A DNA stretch of 34,764 bases from Polaromonas sp. (lineage in GTDB: Bacteria; Pseudomonadota; Gammaproteobacteria; Burkholderiales; Burkholderiaceae_C). The notes beneath the pieces were generated by a model that saw only the letters and a list, made by a program, of their open reading frames with translations, searched no databases and had not been told where the DNA came from. Below, one piece after another: positions 1-6,889 of the stretch (position 1 is its first letter; each line of letters opens with the position of its first letter). The stretch spans positions 1-34,764 of the forward strand of contig JAJKJM010000152.1 of NCBI GenBank assembly GCA_021153985.1, given 5' to 3'. Position numbers and translations under genes: made by a program.

Positions 1-32
1 ACGCAGCAAGTAGGGTCGCCTTTTCTTTGGTG

Positions 33-60
33 ACTTTCTTTTGGCGAAGCAAAAGAAAGT
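33..60. terminator. Perfect 11-bp hairpin downstream of glmU
   Basis: ACTTTCTTTTG at 33-43 and CAAAAGAAAGT at 50-60 are perfect inverted repeats around a GCGAAG loop. It lies about 80 bases beyond the glmU stop codon. The A/T-rich stem gives a U-rich 3' arm when read from the minus strand, so it could end glmU transcription, but it is not a textbook GC stem plus U-tract. The same hairpin recurs between genes in many betaproteobacteria (my recollection), so it may be a dispersed repeat. Confidence 0.5.
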
Positions 61-80
61 TACTCGCATGCCGGGCGACT

Positions 81-110
81 CCCGGCCAGCCGCCCTCAGC
101 AAAGAGCACG
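81..110. repeat. Copy of an intergenic repeat shared with 22598-22626
   Basis: Bases from 81 (CCCGGCCAGC, then CCCTCAGCAAAGAGCAC) match 22598-22626 with about 4 differences over 29 bases. Both copies lie just beyond the 3' end of a minus-strand gene (glmU here, the ROK gene there). In the other copy this segment is one arm of a long palindrome. It is probably a dispersed, terminator-like element. Confidence 0.5.
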
Positions 111-141
111 CCCTAAAAATCCACAACAGCTCAAAAGAGGA

Positions 142-1572
142 CTACCCCTTACTCCCCTTCACAGGCCGACTCCAATTAGTCAAACTAACCTGCTTGCCCC
201 GCGCCACACTCAGCGCACCCGCAGGCGTACTCTTGGTAATAGTCGATCCGCCCCCAACGGTCCCACCCGCACCAATGGTCACAGGCGCCACCAGCACACA
301 GTTGCTGCCGATGTGCACATCGGCTTCGATCACTGTGCGGTGCTTGTTGGCGCCGTCGTAGTTGGCGGTGATGCTGCCTGCGCCGTAGTTCACGCGCTCG
401 CCCACGGTGGCGTCGCCCAGGTAGGCCAGGTGGTTGGCTTTGGCGCCTTTGGCCAGGGTGGCGTTTTTGACTTCGACGAAGTTGCCGATGTGCACTTCGG
501 CGCCCAGTTTCGCGCCGGGGCGCAGGCGGGCAAACGGGCCGATCAGCGCGCCTTCGCCGACCTCTACGCCCAGCTTTTCGCCGTCGATGTGGGTGAAGGG
601 GTGGATCACCGCGCCGGCGGCGATGGTGCAGTTGGCAATCACGCAGTTCGCGCCTATGCGCACGCCGTTGCCCAACGTCACCGTGCCTTCAAAGACGCAG
701 TTCACGTCGATCTCGACATCCTGCCCGCAGCTGAGCGCACCGCGCACATCGAGCCGCGCCGGGTCGGCCAGGCGCACGCCTTGCTCCATCAAAGCCACGG
801 CGCCGCGGCTTTGGTGCACGCGCTCCAGCTCGGCCAGTTGAACCGGGCTGTTGACGCCGGCCACCTGGGCGGCGTCGGTGATCTGGTGGGCGACCACAGC
901 CACGCCGTCGGCCACGGCGAATTTCACAATGTCGGTGAGGTAGTACTCGCCTTGGGCGTTCTTGTTGTCCAGCCGGGCCAGCCAGGCACGCAAGAGCCGC
1001 GTGGGCACGGCCATGATGCCGCTGTAGATCTCGCGGATCTCGCGCTGGGCGGCGCTGGCGTCTTTGTGCTCGACGATGGCGCGCACCTGGGCCGAAGCCT
1101 CGGTGCCGGCGCGGACGATGCGGCCGTAGCCGGTGGGGTCGGCCATGGTCAGGGTCAGCAGCGCCAGGCGCTGGCCGTCGCACTGGGCAATCAGCGCCTC
1201 AAGCGTGGCGGGCTGGGTCAGCGGCACATCGCCTGACAGCACCAGCGTGACGCCGTCGTCGGCCAACAGGGGCAGCGCCTGCTGCACAGCATGGCCGGTG
1301 CCCAGCTGCGGCTCTTGCCGTGCGAACTTCAGGTCCAGCTTTGAATCCGGACTCGCGGCGGCTTGCGTAAAACCGTGACAGGCGGCTTCAACGGTTTCTG
1401 CGCCGTGGCCGGTGATGACGACTGCCTTGCGCGCCGACACGGACGCGGCGCATTCGATGACATGCGCGAGCAAAGCCTTCCCGCCCAGCCGGTGCAGGAC
1501 TTTGGGTAAGCTGCTCTTCATCCGCGTGCCTTTGCCCGCGGCCATGATGACGACATCAATTGGGGTTGCCAT
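142..1572 (-). CDS. glmU: Bifunctional GlmU: GlcNAc-1-P uridyltransferase / GlcN-1-P acetyltransferase
   Basis: GlmU makes UDP-GlcNAc for peptidoglycan and LPS: it acetylates glucosamine-1-phosphate, then transfers UMP. The 476-residue product (E. coli: 456) opens with the nucleotidyltransferase signature IMAAGKGTRMKS and has LSGDVPL near residue 105. The C-terminal half is a left-handed beta-helix hexapeptide region with LIGPFARLRPG, GNFVEVKN, the acetyltransferase histidine segment KANHLAYLGDA, and NYGAGSITANYDG. The ATG at 1572 is preceded by AGAGGAAA at good spacing. A longer reading to 1641 adds a non-homologous Ala-rich stretch and is rejected. The start codon overlaps that of the divergent lipoprotein gene (shared CATG). 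Function is very sure. Confidence 0.97.
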   Translation of the reverse strand: MATPIDVVIMAAGKGTRMKSSLPKVLHRLGGKALLAHVIECAASVSARKAVVITGHGAETVEAACHGFTQAAASPDSKLDLKFARQEPQLGTGHAVQQALPLLADDGVTLVLSGDVPLTQPATLEALIAQCDGQRLALLTLTMADPTGYGRIVRAGTEASAQVRAIVEHKDASAAQREIREIYSGIMAVPTRLLRAWLARLDNKNAQGEYYLTDIVKFAVADGVAVVAHQITDAAQVAGVNSPVQLAELERVHQSRGAVALMEQGVRLADPARLDVRGALSCGQDVEIDVNCVFEGTVTLGNGVRIGANCVIANCTIAAGAVIHPFTHIDGEKLGVEVGEGALIGPFARLRPGAKLGAEVHIGNFVEVKNATLAKGAKANHLAYLGDATVGERVNYGAGSITANYDGANKHRTVIEADVHIGSNCVLVAPVTIGAGGTVGGGSTITKSTPAGALSVARGKQVSLTNWSRPVKGSKG

Positions 1573-2503
1573 GAAATTTCCTCTGAATCCTGGAGTGTTG
1601 ACATGTTCCCGGGCTGCCGCGGCGGCAGCGGGACGCTGCACACGGATTATCGGTGTGCTGGGCGCCCTGGCGCTGGCCGTGTTTTTGCAAGGCTGCAGCG
1701 TGATGAAAATCGCCTACAACCAGGCGCCCGAACTGATCTACTGGCACCTGGACGGCCACTTCGACTTCACCGACGCACAAACACTGCAGGTCAAGGCCGA
1801 CCTGGCCAAATTGCAGGCGTGGCACCGCCAGACCCAGCTGCCCGCGTACATCGAGACGCTGCAAAAATTCCGGCAGCAAGTCACGGCAGACATGGATGCG
1901 GAAAGCGCCTGTGCGCTGTATGCCGACGTGCGCGGCAAGCTGATCGCGGTCACCAGCCGCGCCGAGCCTGCCACAGCGACCCTTGCCGGAACACTCAATG
2001 CAGACCAGCTGGTGAATCTTGAACGCCGCTTTGCCAAGGGCAATGCCGAGTACCGCGAAGACTTCCTGGACACCACCCCGAAGAAACGGCGCGACAAGCG
2101 CTACAAGGAGGCGGTCAAACGCGCCGAAATGCTTTACGGCAGCCTGGACCACAAGCAACTCGCCGTGATCGGCCACAGGATAGACACATCGCATTTCAGC
2201 GCGCCGGTGTCTTATGCAGAGAAACTGCGGCGCCAGCAGGACGCCTTGCAAACCCTGCGTCCTTTGGTGGCGGGCCAAAGCACACCGGAGAAAACACAGG
2301 CGGCCATCAAAGACCTGTTCGAGCGGACACTCAACTCTCCCGATCCCGCTTACCGCGACTACATGGAAAAATTGACGCAGGACGGCTGCACCAGCTTTGC
2401 CGAACTGCACAACAGCACCACGCCGGCCCAAAGAGCCAAGGCTGTAGAAACGATTTTGCGGTACGAGCAAGACTTCAGAATCCTGCACCTGCAGAAATCC
2501 TGA
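1571..2503 (+). CDS. DUF6279-type lipoprotein
   Basis: A 310-residue predicted lipoprotein. A hydrophobic run IIGVLGALALAVFLQGC ends in a lipobox (LQGC), so the mature protein would be tethered through this Cys. The body is mostly charged helix (NQAPELIYWHLDGHFDFT just after the lipid site, later LRYEQDF), which I recognise as the DUF6279 family of unknown function. The start is uncertain. ATG 1571 overlaps the glmU start and gives a long 39-residue signal region. In-frame GTG 1595 or TTG 1598, near TGGAG, would give a more usual length and leave room for the glmU promoter. The gene is divergent from glmU and convergent with the next small gene. Role unknown. Confidence 0.8.
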   Translation: MKFPLNPGVLTCSRAAAAAAGRCTRIIGVLGALALAVFLQGCSVMKIAYNQAPELIYWHLDGHFDFTDAQTLQVKADLAKLQAWHRQTQLPAYIETLQKFRQQVTADMDAESACALYADVRGKLIAVTSRAEPATATLAGTLNADQLVNLERRFAKGNAEYREDFLDTTPKKRRDKRYKEAVKRAEMLYGSLDHKQLAVIGHRIDTSHFSAPVSYAEKLRRQQDALQTLRPLVAGQSTPEKTQAAIKDLFERTLNSPDPAYRDYMEKLTQDGCTSFAELHNSTTPAQRAKAVETILRYEQDFRILHLQKS

Positions 2504-2521
2504 TGCCAGCGTAGCCGGCTG

Positions 2522-2785
2522 TCATTGGCCCGGCGCCCTGGAATGCGACATGCCCTCTTCCTCGGCCTTTTTCAGTTCCGCCGCCTGCACATCCTTCATG
2601 TTGTCCTCGTAGTCGCGGGTGGCTTCGTAGCTGCCTTCGCCCATCTGGCCCGCGGGGCGGTCAGAGCGATCAGAGGACCGTGATTTGCGCGGCTGGAATT
2701 CCCGCGACCCGCTGCTTTGCTGTTGCTGGCGGTCACTAAAACGGCGGGGTTGCTGCTGCAGCCGCGAGCGGTTGGCGGTGTCCAT
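2522..2785 (-). CDS. Small hydrophilic hypothetical protein
   Basis: An 87-residue, highly charged, Gln/Arg/Ser-rich protein without membrane segments or cysteines. The N-terminal half (LQQQPRRFSDRQQQQ) looks disordered. The centre holds GEGSYEATRDYEDNM, resembling a G-E-G-S-Y-x-x-T-R-D-Y motif I associate with small uncharacterised betaproteobacterial proteins. The ATG at 2785 has AGGAG about 8 bases upstream, so this start is preferred over an ATG at 2827 in the same frame. It converges on the lipoprotein gene with an 18-base gap. Function unknown. Confidence 0.7.
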   Translation of the reverse strand: MDTANRSRLQQQPRRFSDRQQQQSSGSREFQPRKSRSSDRSDRPAGQMGEGSYEATRDYEDNMKDVQAAELKKAEEEGMSHSRAPGQ

Positions 2786-2953
2786 GGGAGGTCTCCTGGG
2801 GGCTTTTTGAGGATGTATTCCAGTCACGGGTTTTCATCCCTTCATCGAATGAACGGCGAAAATCCGGGGCAAGAAAAAGACCTTAAAGGCCGGCCGGGCG
2901 CCGCGCTGTCATCCGCCCCGGGCGCTCGGTGTCAGCGCCTGCCTACACGCTTG

Positions 2954-3712
2954 TTACAACAGGGGGACCTGCGGCGGCGGCGTGTCGTAAAAGTCGGCAA
3001 TGCGCTCCAGCGCACGGGTATTGAGCAGCCGCAATTTGCCGTTTTCGATCTCGTGCAGGCCCAGCTGGCGCAGGCGCCGCAGGGTCTTGTTGGTATGCAC
3101 CAGCGACAGCCCCAGCGCATCGGCAATGTGTTGCTGGTTAATGGGAAATTCAATCCTACCGCCCTCCGCCATGCCCACCCGCTCCAGCCGGCGAAAGAGG
3201 TGCATCAGCAGCATGGCCACGCGCTCGGTGGCGTTGCGCCGCCCGGCAGTGAGCAGATGGTCGTCCACCATGCCTTCTTCGCGCGCGCCCATCCAGGTGA
3301 TGTCGTACCCGAGGCTGGGGTGGTTGCGAAACAATTCCCACAACCCTTCTCGCGGAAATACGCACAGGCTCACATCTGTCACGGCCTCGATGCCATGCAT
3401 GGCGCCGTCGGCAAACTTCTGCTGCAAGCCGATGAAGTCGCCCGGCAGCAGGAAATTGAGAATTTGCCGCCGGCCATCGCTCAAAGTTTTGTAGCGGAAG
3501 GCCCAGCCTGAGTACAGCGTGAAGAGTTTGCCGTTGGGCTTTTGTTCATACAGGATGGTGGTGCCGGCTGTGACCTGCGAGGTGCCCGTACGAAAGGCTT
3601 CGATGAATTGGAGCTCTTCTGCCTTCACCGGCATGAAGGCGCCCGTCTTGCGCAAACCGCAGGCGGCGCAGTGTGGCGGGCAGATGGCTGAAGTTGGCGT
3701 TGGAATGCTCAT
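2954..3712 (-). CDS. Crp/Fnr-family regulator, FNR-like with an altered cysteine set
   Basis: A 252-residue regulator. An effector-binding beta-roll (about residues 35-130, with LYSGWAFRYK and FLLPGDFIG) precedes a winged helix-turn-helix (about 165-235). Cysteines C11, C15 and C18 form CPPHCAAC, which aligns with C16, C20 and C23 of E. coli FNR, and C117 (SLCVFP) aligns with FNR C122. The fourth essential FNR ligand, C29, aligns with a glycine. The recognition helix reads SLVHTNKTLRRL, where FNR has an E-xx-S-R core, so its DNA site should differ from TTGAT-N4-ATCAA. It is probably an oxygen/redox-type regulator, but ligand and targets are not known. It is divergent from a BLUF gene across 78 bases. 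No clear Shine-Dalgarno sequence precedes ATG 3712. Confidence 0.85.
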   Translation of the reverse strand: MSIPTPTSAICPPHCAACGLRKTGAFMPVKAEELQFIEAFRTGTSQVTAGTTILYEQKPNGKLFTLYSGWAFRYKTLSDGRRQILNFLLPGDFIGLQQKFADGAMHGIEAVTDVSLCVFPREGLWELFRNHPSLGYDITWMGAREEGMVDDHLLTAGRRNATERVAMLLMHLFRRLERVGMAEGGRIEFPINQQHIADALGLSLVHTNKTLRRLRQLGLHEIENGKLRLLNTRALERIADFYDTPPPQVPLL

Positions 3713-3753
3713 GGAAAGCCAATCTTAGGTGCATTTTCCTGTGTCTTTTGACA

Positions 3754-3782
3754 TTGTGACACTGGCTCCGCCCGGCTACATT
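3754..3782 (+). promoter_or_regulatory. Candidate sigma-70 promoter of the BLUF gene, possibly leaderless
   Basis: TTGTGA at 3754-3759 and TACATT at 3777-3782 are 17 bases apart, a good -35/-10 pair. The BLUF ATG lies only 8 bases past the -10 box, and no Shine-Dalgarno sequence precedes it, so the transcript may start at or next to the AUG. An overlapping inverted repeat, GTGTC (3741-3745) and GACAC (3758-3762), covers the -35 region and could be a regulator site. Confidence 0.4.
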
Positions 3783-3790
3783 GGGCCGTA

Positions 3791-4198
3791 ATGACAAAAA
3801 TAAGCACCACCCTGTATGAAATTCTTTACGTCAGCACCCTGGCGCCTGAAGCACCGCTGAGCGTGGTCGGCGATATCGCCGCCAAAGCCCGCCTGGCCAA
3901 CACAGAGCGCGGCATTACCGGCTTGCTGGTTTTTGACGGCATGCGTTTTTGCCAGCAGCTTGAAGGCGGGCAAAAGCAGGTGCTGGCCCTGCTGGAGCGC
4001 ATCCGGCAGGACACCCGCCATATCAATATGCAAATCCTGCACCACGGCGAACTGGCCCTGCGGCGGTTCCGGAACTTCAGCCTGGGTTATTGCATGGTGG
4101 AGGACGATGACGTGCTGGGCCGCATGGAGCAGCTGGACGGGCAGGCCGCTCTGGATGCTTTCACCGGACTGCTGGCCAAGCTGGACCTGGACGCCTGA
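3791..4198 (+). CDS. BLUF-domain protein (blue-light FAD sensor fold)
   Basis: A stand-alone 135-residue BLUF domain, a flavin-binding blue-light sensor that usually signals through partner proteins. It matches the family along its length: LYEILYVS at the start, GITGLLVFDG, RFCQQLEGG, and DTRHINMQIL. The photochemical residues appear kept: Tyr13 (AppA Tyr21), Asn37 (AppA Asn45) and Gln55 (AppA Gln63). The usual W-x-M output motif (AppA Trp104/Met106 in FPDWSM) is F-x-L here (FRNFSLGY; Phe96, Leu98). There is no fused output domain, so it is PixD-like in architecture. The divergent FNR-like gene may share its regulation. The fold call is firm; whether it signals normally is open. Confidence 0.9.
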   Translation: MTKISTTLYEILYVSTLAPEAPLSVVGDIAAKARLANTERGITGLLVFDGMRFCQQLEGGQKQVLALLERIRQDTRHINMQILHHGELALRRFRNFSLGYCMVEDDDVLGRMEQLDGQAALDAFTGLLAKLDLDA

Positions 4199-4210
4199 GC
4201 ACGGATGTCT

Positions 4211-4257
4211 GTGGATAAAAGAATTTATCCGCAGATTACACAGATTTGCGCAGATTG
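4211..4257. repeat. Intergenic hairpin with triple CAGATT repeat
   Basis: GGATAAA (4213-4219) and TTTATCC (4224-4230) form a perfect 7-bp hairpin. CAGATT follows three times, at 4232, 4241 and 4251. I have seen closely similar GCAGATTACACAGATT strings between genes in unrelated proteobacteria. It occupies the gap between the convergent BLUF and MBL-fold genes. Confidence 0.55.
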
Positions 4258-4300
4258 AAGACAAGGCGCCTAACGTCAGCAGGAATTCTTGATTGGTTCC

Positions 4301-5290
4301 TCAGCCCTGCAGGGCGGCCCACATCTCTTTGTCCCGCTCGGCCGTCCAGATGCGTGGGTTCTTGATGCCGCTGGCCTCGTCAAAGGCGCGGCTCACGTCA
4401 AAGGGCAGGCAGTGCTCGTAAATAAACACGTGGCCGAAAACCGGGTCCATGCTTTTGCGGGTGTGGTCCATCGCGGCCTTGAGGTCCATGCCGGCGGCGG
4501 CGGCTTCCTTGCCGGCCTTGAACAGCGTTTCGACCCAGCGCTTTGTATAGTCCAGCGCCTTGTTGACATTGGCCGCGCCCTTCATAGCCTCGCCGCGGCC
4601 GGGCACGATGGCCTCGGCTTTCAGCGCGCGCAGGGCTTCCAGTGTGGCGGGCCATTCTTCCAGCTGGGCGTCGCCGGTGTAGACGCCGGCCTCGTACTCC
4701 ACCAGGTCGCCTGAGAACAGCACTTTTTCTTCTTCAACCCAGGCGATGGTGTCGCCGCGCGTATGGCCGGGACCCGGGTGCCAGACCTGCACTTTCACGC
4801 CGCCCAGATCCAGCACCAGCTTGCCGGGCACTTCGCCCTTCACCGGGTTGCCGCCGTCAATCACCAGGGTCGGCCAGGTCAGGCCGGGCACGCTTTCGGC
4901 GTTGCGAAAAAGGCGCGGAAATCGCTCCATCTCGCTTTGCATGTCTTGCGTGCCGCGCTCCACGATGAGCTCATAGGTGCCCCGGCTGGCGATGACTTCG
5001 GTCGCGCCCTCGGCCACATAGGCGCTGGCGCCCAGCACGCGCACCGCGTGGTAGTGCGTCAGCAGCACGTACTTGATGGGTTTGTCGCTCACGGTGCGGA
5101 TGCGGGCGATCAGGTCCTGCGCCATGGCGGGGGTGGCCGTGGCGTCGCTCACCATGATGAATTTGTCGCCGATGATGACGCCGGAATTCGGGTCGCCCTC
5201 TGCGGTGTAGGCCCAGCAGTGCGCGCTGAGCTGCTCAAAAGTGATGGTCTTGTCGGTCAGGTCGGACTGCGAGGCAAATGCTTTGGACAT
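4301..5290 (-). CDS. MBL-fold hydrolase-like protein with half of the metal site missing
   Basis: A 329-residue metallo-beta-lactamase-fold protein. The fold is clear: LLTHYH near residue 80, GPGHTRGD (His176), FSGD (Asp195) and VPGRG near 230. The canonical HxHxDH motif reads HYHAVR: His79 and His81 are kept, but the Asp and third His are Val83 and Arg84. The late PG-H-G histidine is Arg232. The first metal site (two His, His176, bridging Asp195) is therefore kept while the second-site ligands are lost together. It may bind one metal or be non-catalytic. The ATG at 5290 has AGGAAG upstream. Substrate unknown. The gene lies downstream of, but about 210 bases from, the Bug receptor gene. Confidence 0.85.
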   Translation of the reverse strand: MSKAFASQSDLTDKTITFEQLSAHCWAYTAEGDPNSGVIIGDKFIMVSDATATPAMAQDLIARIRTVSDKPIKYVLLTHYHAVRVLGASAYVAEGATEVIASRGTYELIVERGTQDMQSEMERFPRLFRNAESVPGLTWPTLVIDGGNPVKGEVPGKLVLDLGGVKVQVWHPGPGHTRGDTIAWVEEEKVLFSGDLVEYEAGVYTGDAQLEEWPATLEALRALKAEAIVPGRGEAMKGAANVNKALDYTKRWVETLFKAGKEAAAAGMDLKAAMDHTRKSMDPVFGHVFIYEHCLPFDVSRAFDEASGIKNPRIWTAERDKEMWAALQG

Positions 5291-5355
5291 GGGGCTTCCT
5301 GTTGTTGTCAGGCTGCGGGCAGGCCGCCGGCAGCGTCCATTGCATTTTACTTAAA

Positions 5356-5369
5356 CGTAATTCGTTACG
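5356..5369. promoter_or_regulatory. 14-bp palindrome upstream of the MBL-fold gene
   Basis: CGTAATTCGTTACG is CGTAA and TTACG around TTCG. It lies 66 bases upstream of the MBL-fold start in an AT-richer patch, a sensible place for an operator of a dimeric repressor. No candidate regulator is identified. Confidence 0.3.
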
Positions 5370-5415
5370 GATTGTTGAACCGTAGAGCCCGGCAGTTCCC
5401 TGCCAGGGCAAGCCT

Positions 5416-5471
5416 CACTATCAATTTAGTAGCGCATAGCCCAGGTACTACCTGGGCTAGAGGCCGATTTC
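5416..5471. repeat. Comamonadaceae interspersed repeat, copy A
   Basis: CACTATCAATTTAGTAGC is followed by GCCCAGGTACTACCTGGGC (itself a 9-bp inverted repeat) and CTAGAGGCCGATTTCA. The CTAGAGGCCGATTTCA end is shared with the copy at 9288-9343, and GGGCTAGAGGCC also with 22644-22693. It sits between the MBL-fold and Bug genes. Confidence 0.75.
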
Positions 5472-5502
5472 ATTCACAACTCCAGGTAGAGGATGCTGCT
5501 GC

Positions 5503-6486
5503 TTACTCAGGCTCTATGCCGGCCGCCTTGATGATCTTTCCCCATTTGAGGGTTTCCTCCGCCTGGAACTTGCGAAGCTCTTCGGGGTTGCTGACAAAAA
5601 TCTCGGTGCCGCTGGTCTGGTAGAACGGCGCAGCCGACGGGCTGCGCGCGGCGCGGGCCAGCATGTCGGCCAGTTTGGCCACGATGTCGGCGGGCGTGCC
5701 GGCAGGCGCATAGGCGGCAAACCAGTAGGTCATCTCGTAGCCCTTCACGCCGGCCTCGGCAATGGTCGGCACATCGGGCGCCAGCGGTGAGCGCTGGCGG
5801 GTCGACACACCCAGCGCCTTGAGCTTGCCGGCCTTGACCTGCGGCAGGCCGGTGGTCATGTCGGTGATCATCATGTCGATCTGCCCGCCCAGCAGGTCGG
5901 TCACGGCGGGTGGGTTGCTCTTGTACGGGATGTTCAGGATGTAGGTGCCCGTCATCTGCTTGAACTGCTCGCCCGCCACACGGCTGGAAGAGCTGCCGCT
6001 GCCGAAGGACAGCTTGCCCGGTTTGGATTTGGCCAGCTTGATGAAGTCGCTGACACTGTTGACGCCCAGCGCGGGGTTGACCACCATGATCTGCCCGCCG
6101 CGCCCCAACGCCGTGAGTGGCGCGAAGTCTTTCACGGGGTCATAGGGCAGTTTCTTGAAGAGGTGCTCGTTGGCGGATTGTGTGGTGTTGGTGGTGATGA
6201 AGACGGTGTAGCCGTCGGGCTTGGCCTTGGCCGCCGTCTGGGCGCCGATAAAGCTGTTGGCGCCGGGCTTGTTGTCGACCACCACGCTGACTTTGCTGTC
6301 GTTGGTGACCGCCTGGCCGATGGCGCGCGCCAGCTGGTCGGTGGCGCTGCCAGCCGCAAAGGGCACGACAAAGGTAATGGGCTTGTCGGGAAAGCCCTGG
6401 GCCTGCGCCAGGCCGCAAAGGGCCGCGGCGGCGAACAGCAGGGGGCGGATACGGGAGCGTGTGAAGCGCGTGGTTGAGGGGGTCAT
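5503..6486 (-). CDS. Bug-family (TctC-like) periplasmic solute-binding protein
   Basis: A 327-residue receptor of the Bug/TctC family, which captures small carboxylates or similar solutes in the periplasm. A signal peptide (positive N-terminus, LLFAAAALCGLAQAQ) precedes the diagnostic start FPDKPITFVVPFAAGSATD. Later family segments are GANSFIGAQTAAKAKPDGYT, LPYDPVKDFAPLT and FKQMTGTYILNIPYK. ATG 6486 is preceded by AAAGGAGA; the longer reading to 6612 is rejected. It follows the AtuA-like pair by 13 bases and is probably co-transcribed, so its ligand may be that pathway's substrate. No membrane partners (TctA/TctB) are in the window, as is usual for orphan Bug receptors. The ligand cannot be read from the sequence. 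Confidence 0.92.
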   Translation of the reverse strand: MTPSTTRFTRSRIRPLLFAAAALCGLAQAQGFPDKPITFVVPFAAGSATDQLARAIGQAVTNDSKVSVVVDNKPGANSFIGAQTAAKAKPDGYTVFITTNTTQSANEHLFKKLPYDPVKDFAPLTALGRGGQIMVVNPALGVNSVSDFIKLAKSKPGKLSFGSGSSSSRVAGEQFKQMTGTYILNIPYKSNPPAVTDLLGGQIDMMITDMTTGLPQVKAGKLKALGVSTRQRSPLAPDVPTIAEAGVKGYEMTYWFAAYAPAGTPADIVAKLADMLARAARSPSAAPFYQTSGTEIFVSNPEELRKFQAEETLKWGKIIKAAGIEPE

Positions 6487-6499
6487 GTTGTCTCCTTTT

Positions 6500-6889
6500 T
6501 TAATTGAAAAACCAGTCGGCATCGGCCAGCGCCGGGCCTGCCAGCAAAGGCGCCATCGCGGCCGGCACGGTGACCGGCAAATCGAGCAGCCAGAACGACA
6601 GCGCCTTGCCATGGGCGTCCAGGTTCAGCGCGTCGTTGACGCCGCCGTCCAGCACCTCGTCCAGCACAAAATTGAGCGCGGCCAGCCCCGGCAGTTCAAA
6701 GCGCTGCACACGCGCAGGCCGGCGGTGCGCGAAATGCTGCGCCACCGCGGCCTCGGTCACTTGCGCCAGCAACACCGGGTAAAGATCGGGGTGCCAGGCG
6801 ATCACGCTGATGTTGGAACGATTGCCTTTGTCGCCGGTGCGGCCGTGGGCGGCGCGGTACAGCGGAACGGTAATACGTGAATCGCTCAT
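6500..6889 (-). CDS. Small AtuA-like protein (AtuA C-terminal ferredoxin-fold domain)
   Basis: A 129-residue protein beginning VPLYRAAHGRTGDKGNRSNI, which matches the domain found at the C-terminus of longer AtuA proteins and encoded separately in many betaproteobacteria. It presumably associates with the large AtuA-family product encoded just upstream, with which it overlaps by four bases (ATGA at 6886-6889), implying translational coupling. No signal peptide or membrane segment. AtuA was named for acyclic terpene utilisation in Pseudomonas, but its biochemical role is unsettled and no terpene genes are present here, so the substrate is left open. Confidence 0.82.
   Translation of the reverse strand: MSDSRITVPLYRAAHGRTGDKGNRSNISVIAWHPDLYPVLLAQVTEAAVAQHFAHRRPARVQRFELPGLAALNFVLDEVLDGGVNDALNLDAHGKALSFWLLDLPVTVPAAMAPLLAGPALADADWFFN

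Noticed and set aside
41-361. 106-residue plus-strand frame at the left edge
   Set aside because: It runs through a hairpin repeat and the 3' end of glmU. It has no ribosome-binding site or motif.
313-1236. Long plus-strand open frame of 307 residues opposite glmU
   Set aside because: His/Gly/Val-rich mirror of a high-GC gene. glmU on the other strand has full family motifs and a good ribosome-binding site.
1556-2488. 310-residue minus-strand frame opposite the lipoprotein gene
   Set aside because: No recognisable motif. The plus strand has a signal peptide, lipobox and family match.
3741-3762. Standard FNR or CRP box between the FNR-like and BLUF genes
   Set aside because: Neither TTGAT-N4-ATCAA nor TGTGA-N6-TCACA is present; only a looser GTGTC/GACAC inverted repeat.
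4231-4257. CRISPR-like array of CAGATT units
   Set aside because: Units are 6 bases with 3-4 base spacers, far too short for CRISPR repeats and spacers; no cas genes nearby.
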